This document shows, in pieces, positions 59,753 to 64,000 of a stretch of 64,000 nucleotides of DNA. The notes below the pieces were generated by a model. The model searched no databases. It was not told where the DNA came from and worked only from the letters and a program-made list of their open reading frames with translations. This stretch comes from Sipunculus nudus (Eukaryota; Annelida; Sipuncula; Golfingiida; Sipunculidae). The position numbers and the translations under genes were made by a program. Where the stretch lies: positions 58,162,019 through 58,226,018 of the forward strand of contig CM049306.1 in assembly GCA_026874595.1 (NCBI GenBank), written 5' to 3'. Position 1 is the first letter of the stretch. Every line of letters starts with the position of its first letter.

Positions 59753-59841
59753 GTCATAAAGCCATCTGTTGGATTAAGAATACTGTATTGTAGGCGTCAT
59801 AAAGCCATCTGTTGAATTAAGAATACTGTATTGTAGGCGTC
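59753..59841. repeat. 43-bp tandem duplication
   Basis: GTCATAAAGCCATCTGTTG at 59753 and 59796, continuing 'attaagaatactgtattgta'. There is one difference (gga vs gaa), so the duplication is recent. Confidence 0.93.
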
Positions 59842-61667
59842 ACAGGTACATGTTCTTGGTTTGAATTTAGCCGTACAGCTAGAAATAAGACATAACAACC
59901 TTATTAACTTAACTATTCCTTTGCCATTTTAGCCTCGAACTGAATGTCTTCTGCCTGCTTAAGCTTTCGGTTGAGGATGCAAGAAAGAAAAAAAGAGAAG
60001 GCGAAACAGCCTTTTGGTGCTAAGTGGGAAGGGCTTACGTAGACCTTATCATAGTTTGGGGCGCCGACTGCTCGAAGGATATTTGCGACTATGGCATGTG
60101 CTCAAGATAAAGGACAATAAGAAAACATAAAAAAGTCACATCCCTAACAAACTGTAATAAAAGGTTGGACGGATAATATTCTTAAACTAAGTAAAAAACA
60201 TTTTTAGGCAGCAATTGATGGCAGTGTTTATTTTTTTCACTGCTTTAATTCCCGTATACCGCGCCTTAGTTTTATTATGTTTCACCGACAAACGACACGC
60301 TTGATGTCATGCAAACCATTCGACGGGGAGTCCCTCAGTTGGCCCGACGAGTTATTAGGGTGTCGCGGCACTAAACATGCACGGTTTAAGATACAGCTGC
60401 AGCAGATATGATCATAGTATTATATCCCACGCCCTGAGGAAACATCAATATCTTAACCCATACAGGGGATGTATTATGATTAAATGCAAGATCAGCGACG
60501 ACCACCAGGTCTACTGTCAACTACCGCTGCTTCCGGTGAAGATCCTACCAGGGGCGTGACAATCTGGATGAACGACGTGTCATATGAACGAAAACCAGTG
60601 TAATGTTTTTAGTATTGGGGATTTTAATCTATATGCCAAGTAAGCTTTCCTTTTTATGAACTAAAAGAGCATGTTGGGAAAAAAACAACTTGAGCGAAAA
60701 CCCAACTTGAGCGCCAGGCCAGCACGACTTGGTTAATATTACTTGAAGGTATGGCCAACAGGCGTCCGGACTGTTATTCATGATAATAAAGACTTCAGTT
60801 CTAATACAATTTTTAGCCCATTCCTAATGTAATTTGATCATTATTGTTGTGTTTATCACACCTAGGGCGATCTACGTTTTTTCAAAATCATGACCTGAGA
60901 TTGTGCTGAATGTGTTACGAACAACAAATCAAATCAAGAAAAATGTTTAGCATGATGGATAATTGAACAAACCACTCGTTTTTTTATACAAGACTTGCAA
61001 ATGGAAATACTTCGCCTCGTCCTCATATCATAAATAAAGGCCGTGAGTGAGATGTGTACACGAAGCTCACTCTGCAGTGAAGATATGAAGCAAAACATGA
61101 ATGAAAAAGTAGACATCATTAAGTGTGAATTATAATCCTTTCCGTAACCTACAAAAGTTTGATCTATGGAGACAATTTCCTTTGTTTATTCCATAAACAA
61201 CTATATATGTCAAATACGTATTAATAATGCAGTGACGCATGTATTTTAAAATAACATGTACTGAAAAAAGTGTTTTTACTGCCTTTTAGACGCTTTTCAA
61301 AGATATGACAGACCAGAAGTGTCCTTGCATGAGTAGCCATCTTTATTTCAGCTGACCTTTTTTTAGAGTACACATGTTTACGTTGCATTATCTAATTATA
61401 ATAAAGCTGTCAATTTAGGTTTTTTTTTATTATACCAATGACCTTGACCGCCTTGTATTAAGTGAGGCTAACATGTTGGAGACAATTCATTAGGTTTAAC
61501 ATAATTCGGGTTCTTAAATATGTGAATCTGTTAATCTCCCTTGTCATAATTTAGGACTACCCCTCAAGTATCCTTTCCAAAATGCATTCTTCTTAAGAAC
61601 TTTCCTATATAAAAAATCCCACAACGACACACAATCACCGCTTGTGGAACGGACTATATGAATATTC
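59842..61667. other. Gene-free stretch
   Basis: No gene or array recognised. Confidence 0.35.
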
Positions 61668-61668
61668 C

Positions 61669-61699
<31 letters not shown>

Positions 61700-61715
61700 A
61701 TATGTATATATGTAT
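61669..61715. repeat. (AT)n / TATATG microsatellite
   Basis: AT run followed by tandem 'tatatatg'-type units. Confidence 0.9.
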
Positions 61716-61879
61716 ATTAAATAAATGTGATAACATAAATATAATAAACATAACCATGTGAAACTAGAATACGGGTAGTCGACAAGCAACTACGTGTATC
61801 CGCCAAAATCAGAGTGGAACGGGTGAAGTGAGGCATGGATTGAATGGCAAAGGGAAATAGAGTGAGGTGTGTTGCATAT

Positions 61880-62750
61880 TAGCATGAATGTCTGCAGCCG
61901 AAATGTGTATGTAGGTTGCGCCCCTTACCACAAAATCCAGAAAGCTGTCCAAGTTGTATACATATGCAAAATTTTAGGCAGATAAGTGAAACCACTACTT
62001 GTATATGAGTGATTTTATCCCATAGCAGACAAACAGAAGGACTTGTGCAAAAATGGTGGCAGGTGTCGCCACCAATTTCGTGTATGATTAAGAGCTATGT
62101 GAGATCTATACACACGCAAAATTTCGGGGGGATATGTCCGACCAGTCATGAGATATAAGACTGAATGTCTGCAGCATTAACATAAATGTAGGTTGCGCCA
62201 CCTGCCAAAAAGTCGAGAAAGCTATCCAAGATGGATAAACACGCAAAATTTTAGGCAGAAGTCAAACCACTAATAACATATGAGTGATTTTAGCCCACGG
62301 CAGACGAACAGATGGACACTGTGCAAGAATGGTTGCAGGTAGCCCCTCTAGTTTTGCGTATGATAGAGCCATGTGAGATCTATACACATTCAAAATTTTG
62401 GCCCAATCGGTCAAACAGTTCCCGAGATATGAGTTTTGATGTCTGCAGCATAAACTAGAATGTAGGTGGCGAACCTGTCATAAAATCAAGAAAGCTGTCC
62501 AGGAAGTATAAACCTGCAAAATTTTAGGCAGATATGTCAAACCACTGCCGAGATACAAGTGATTTTATCCCACGGTGACAAACAGACGGACGCTGTGCAA
62601 AAAAGGTTGCAGGAAGCGCCACCATTTTTTGTGTATGTTATAAAGCTATTCAAGGGCTACATTTGTACAATTTTTTTTCCTGATCGGTTAAACGGTTCCC
62701 GAGATATGTCGGTTTATGTGTGGAAACAGACGCACACACGGACGCTGGGC
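61880..62750. repeat. ~275-bp tandem repeat, ~3 copies
   Basis: TCTGCAGC at 61891, 62168 and 62442 (offsets 277 and 274) is followed in each copy by 'aatgtaggt.gcg', 'aagctgtccaag', 'gcaaaattttaggcagat', 'aaaccact', 'gtgattttatcccac' and 'ggttgcagg'. It ends with 'cacacacggacgctgggcag' and 'aggtcaaggtcaacgcc', of the same style as other mollusc dispersed repeats. Confidence 0.88.
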
Positions 62751-62949
62751 AGAGAGGAAAGGTCAAGGTCAACGCCAGTTGGTTAGGCACCAATTCACGT
62801 GACCCGACAATTGGTGTAAGTTTCGGAAAAATCAGTCCAAAAGTCTCATAGGAGTTCTCCGGAAACGAACGCGGCGGCGGCGGAACCCGGTCATAAACAT
62901 AGTATCCACAAAACTGCGTTTTGGCGGATAAAAATATGAATGGTATTTA

Positions 62950-63230
62950 TGTATTAATATGAACAATACATATGTACTTTTTTAAAACATGAGAAAAGTG
63001 AACATAATCATGTGACAACATGAACATAATGAACATAATCTTGTGATAACATAAACATAATGATGTGATAACATGAACAGAATGAACATTAGTAAGGTAT
63101 AACATGAACGTAATGAACATAATAATGTGAAAACATAGCATAATCATGTAATATACTCAAAAACATAACTCTATGTAGTATGTGACAGCACGGACAAAAT
63201 GAAATTATATTGTGATAACATAAACATTAT
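62950..63230. repeat. AT-rich tandem repeat ('gtgataacatgaacataatg')
   Basis: Units with 'tgtgataacat(g/a)aaca' and 'aatgaacataat' recur about eight times with irregular 20-35-bp spacing. Confidence 0.85.
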
Positions 63231-64000
63231 TCTGTAAAGTTAAAAGTCTCCATTTGCGAAGCAAATTACTGATTTATTTTCAATGCTGAATCTGGATGGG
63301 TTAAGGTGACGCAAATTTTGTCTGCCTACTTCATTCTGTTAAAAGGCCAGCCACAAACATTTATTTGATTGAATTATTATTGAAATGTTTGGAACTTTGG
63401 TCCTGAGGCATTTTCCTTAATAAACTTCTTTTCTGGGCCAACGGAAAATCTCATAAGATAATGCCAGTTAACCCAAGCCAAATATATAATACCATCATCT
63501 ATTTTATCTATGCGTTTCTTTTATGAAATATAGATCGTGTTATTGTCATGGTGTGGAACATTTACTTGCACGACCGTTTCCACAGCAACTCGTGTTGTCC
63601 CGCTACACTGCTTTGATTCCTACATTTCCGCTTTTATCTGCACAGGCACCAGAGGGAATTCTTACAAAGTCTTTATCGTGAACGATGTATTAAGTCTTGC
63701 TTTAGACGGACTGAAAGCAGCGAATAAGGTCGTCGGAATTAGTACTGAATAAGGATTGTTGGTATTTGCTCATATCAAATATAACAAAATATTGGCACAG
63801 AATCCTGTTCCTATGTCTAAATGCTATAAAATTTTGATAATAAAATCAGTGGCGACGTAAATCTGGTGCATGTAGCAGTCACGCTCATAATACCCAAACG
63901 CGAGCCACATCATTTTACACTGGACCTACCAACACCAATAATGGGGAGTAGATTGCCAGGTCTTTGCTTCACACGCCTAAGTGAACATACTAATTATTGT
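63231..64000. other. Gene-free right edge
   Basis: No gene recognised. A 71-codon frame at 63537-63752 has no family signature, and a real exon continuing past the window cannot be excluded. Confidence 0.35.

Overview
The window is eukaryotic, AT-rich by eye, and very repeat-dense. The best fit is a mollusc, probably a bivalve. The evidence is one clear animal neuropeptide receptor gene with a lophotrochozoan-type short neuropeptide F receptor sequence, a relic of the mollusc tRNA-derived SINE type with its conserved core, and repeats of the style 'ggtcaaggtca ... gagatatgag' that are common in bivalve and gastropod genomes. No rRNA, intact tRNA, CRISPR array or bacterial operon structure is visible.

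Only one protein-coding gene can be supported with confidence. It is a rhodopsin-class GPCR on the minus strand (36038-37276), whose whole reading frame lies in one exon with a splice acceptor 43 bases before the start codon. Its 5' leader exon or exons must lie at higher coordinates. A balanced-composition segment ending in a good splice donor at 57923 (minus strand) is one unproven candidate. A decayed coding relic may lie at 4590-5620 (minus strand).

The rest is mostly tandem and dispersed repeats. From left to right: an 88-bp duplication (0.74-0.92 kb); a 25/50-bp minisatellite with a 150-bp higher-order period (1.8-3.4 kb); AT microsatellites (4.3-4.55 kb); a palindrome cluster (8.8 kb); a SINE relic (10.8 kb); a ~55-bp array (13.55-14.05 kb); a ~7-kb, 65-bp minisatellite (14.4-21.44 kb); a hAT-like non-autonomous element with CAGTGGCGGATCCAGA ends (22.02-23.25 kb); back-to-back 41-bp and 31-bp minisatellites (30.0-32.1 kb), the second carrying CACGTG in most units; a 1.1-kb foldback element (32.3-33.4 kb); a ~147-bp tandem repeat (34.4-35.0 kb); the GPCR (36-37.3 kb); a strand-asymmetric A/C-rich block with 377-bp and 246-bp repeats and a cluster of hairpins (38.7-41.74 kb); a 44-bp array (44.4 kb); a 199-bp duplication (46.05-46.45 kb); two TA-flanked pogo/Tigger-type MITEs (47.5 and 50.1 kb); a palindromic CT/AT/AG microsatellite (51.3 kb); a seven-copy 136-bp satellite (54.4-55.4 kb); and ~275-bp and short AT-rich arrays near the right end.

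The most unusual signal is the hairpin cluster at 40.5-41.74 kb. It holds two pairs of inverted repeats, each pair sharing an almost identical or identical 16-nt loop. In one pair the stems differ by compensating changes at two base pairs. The cluster lies where the base-composition asymmetry of the strand flips. Everything outside the GPCR is annotated from pattern alone, without database search.
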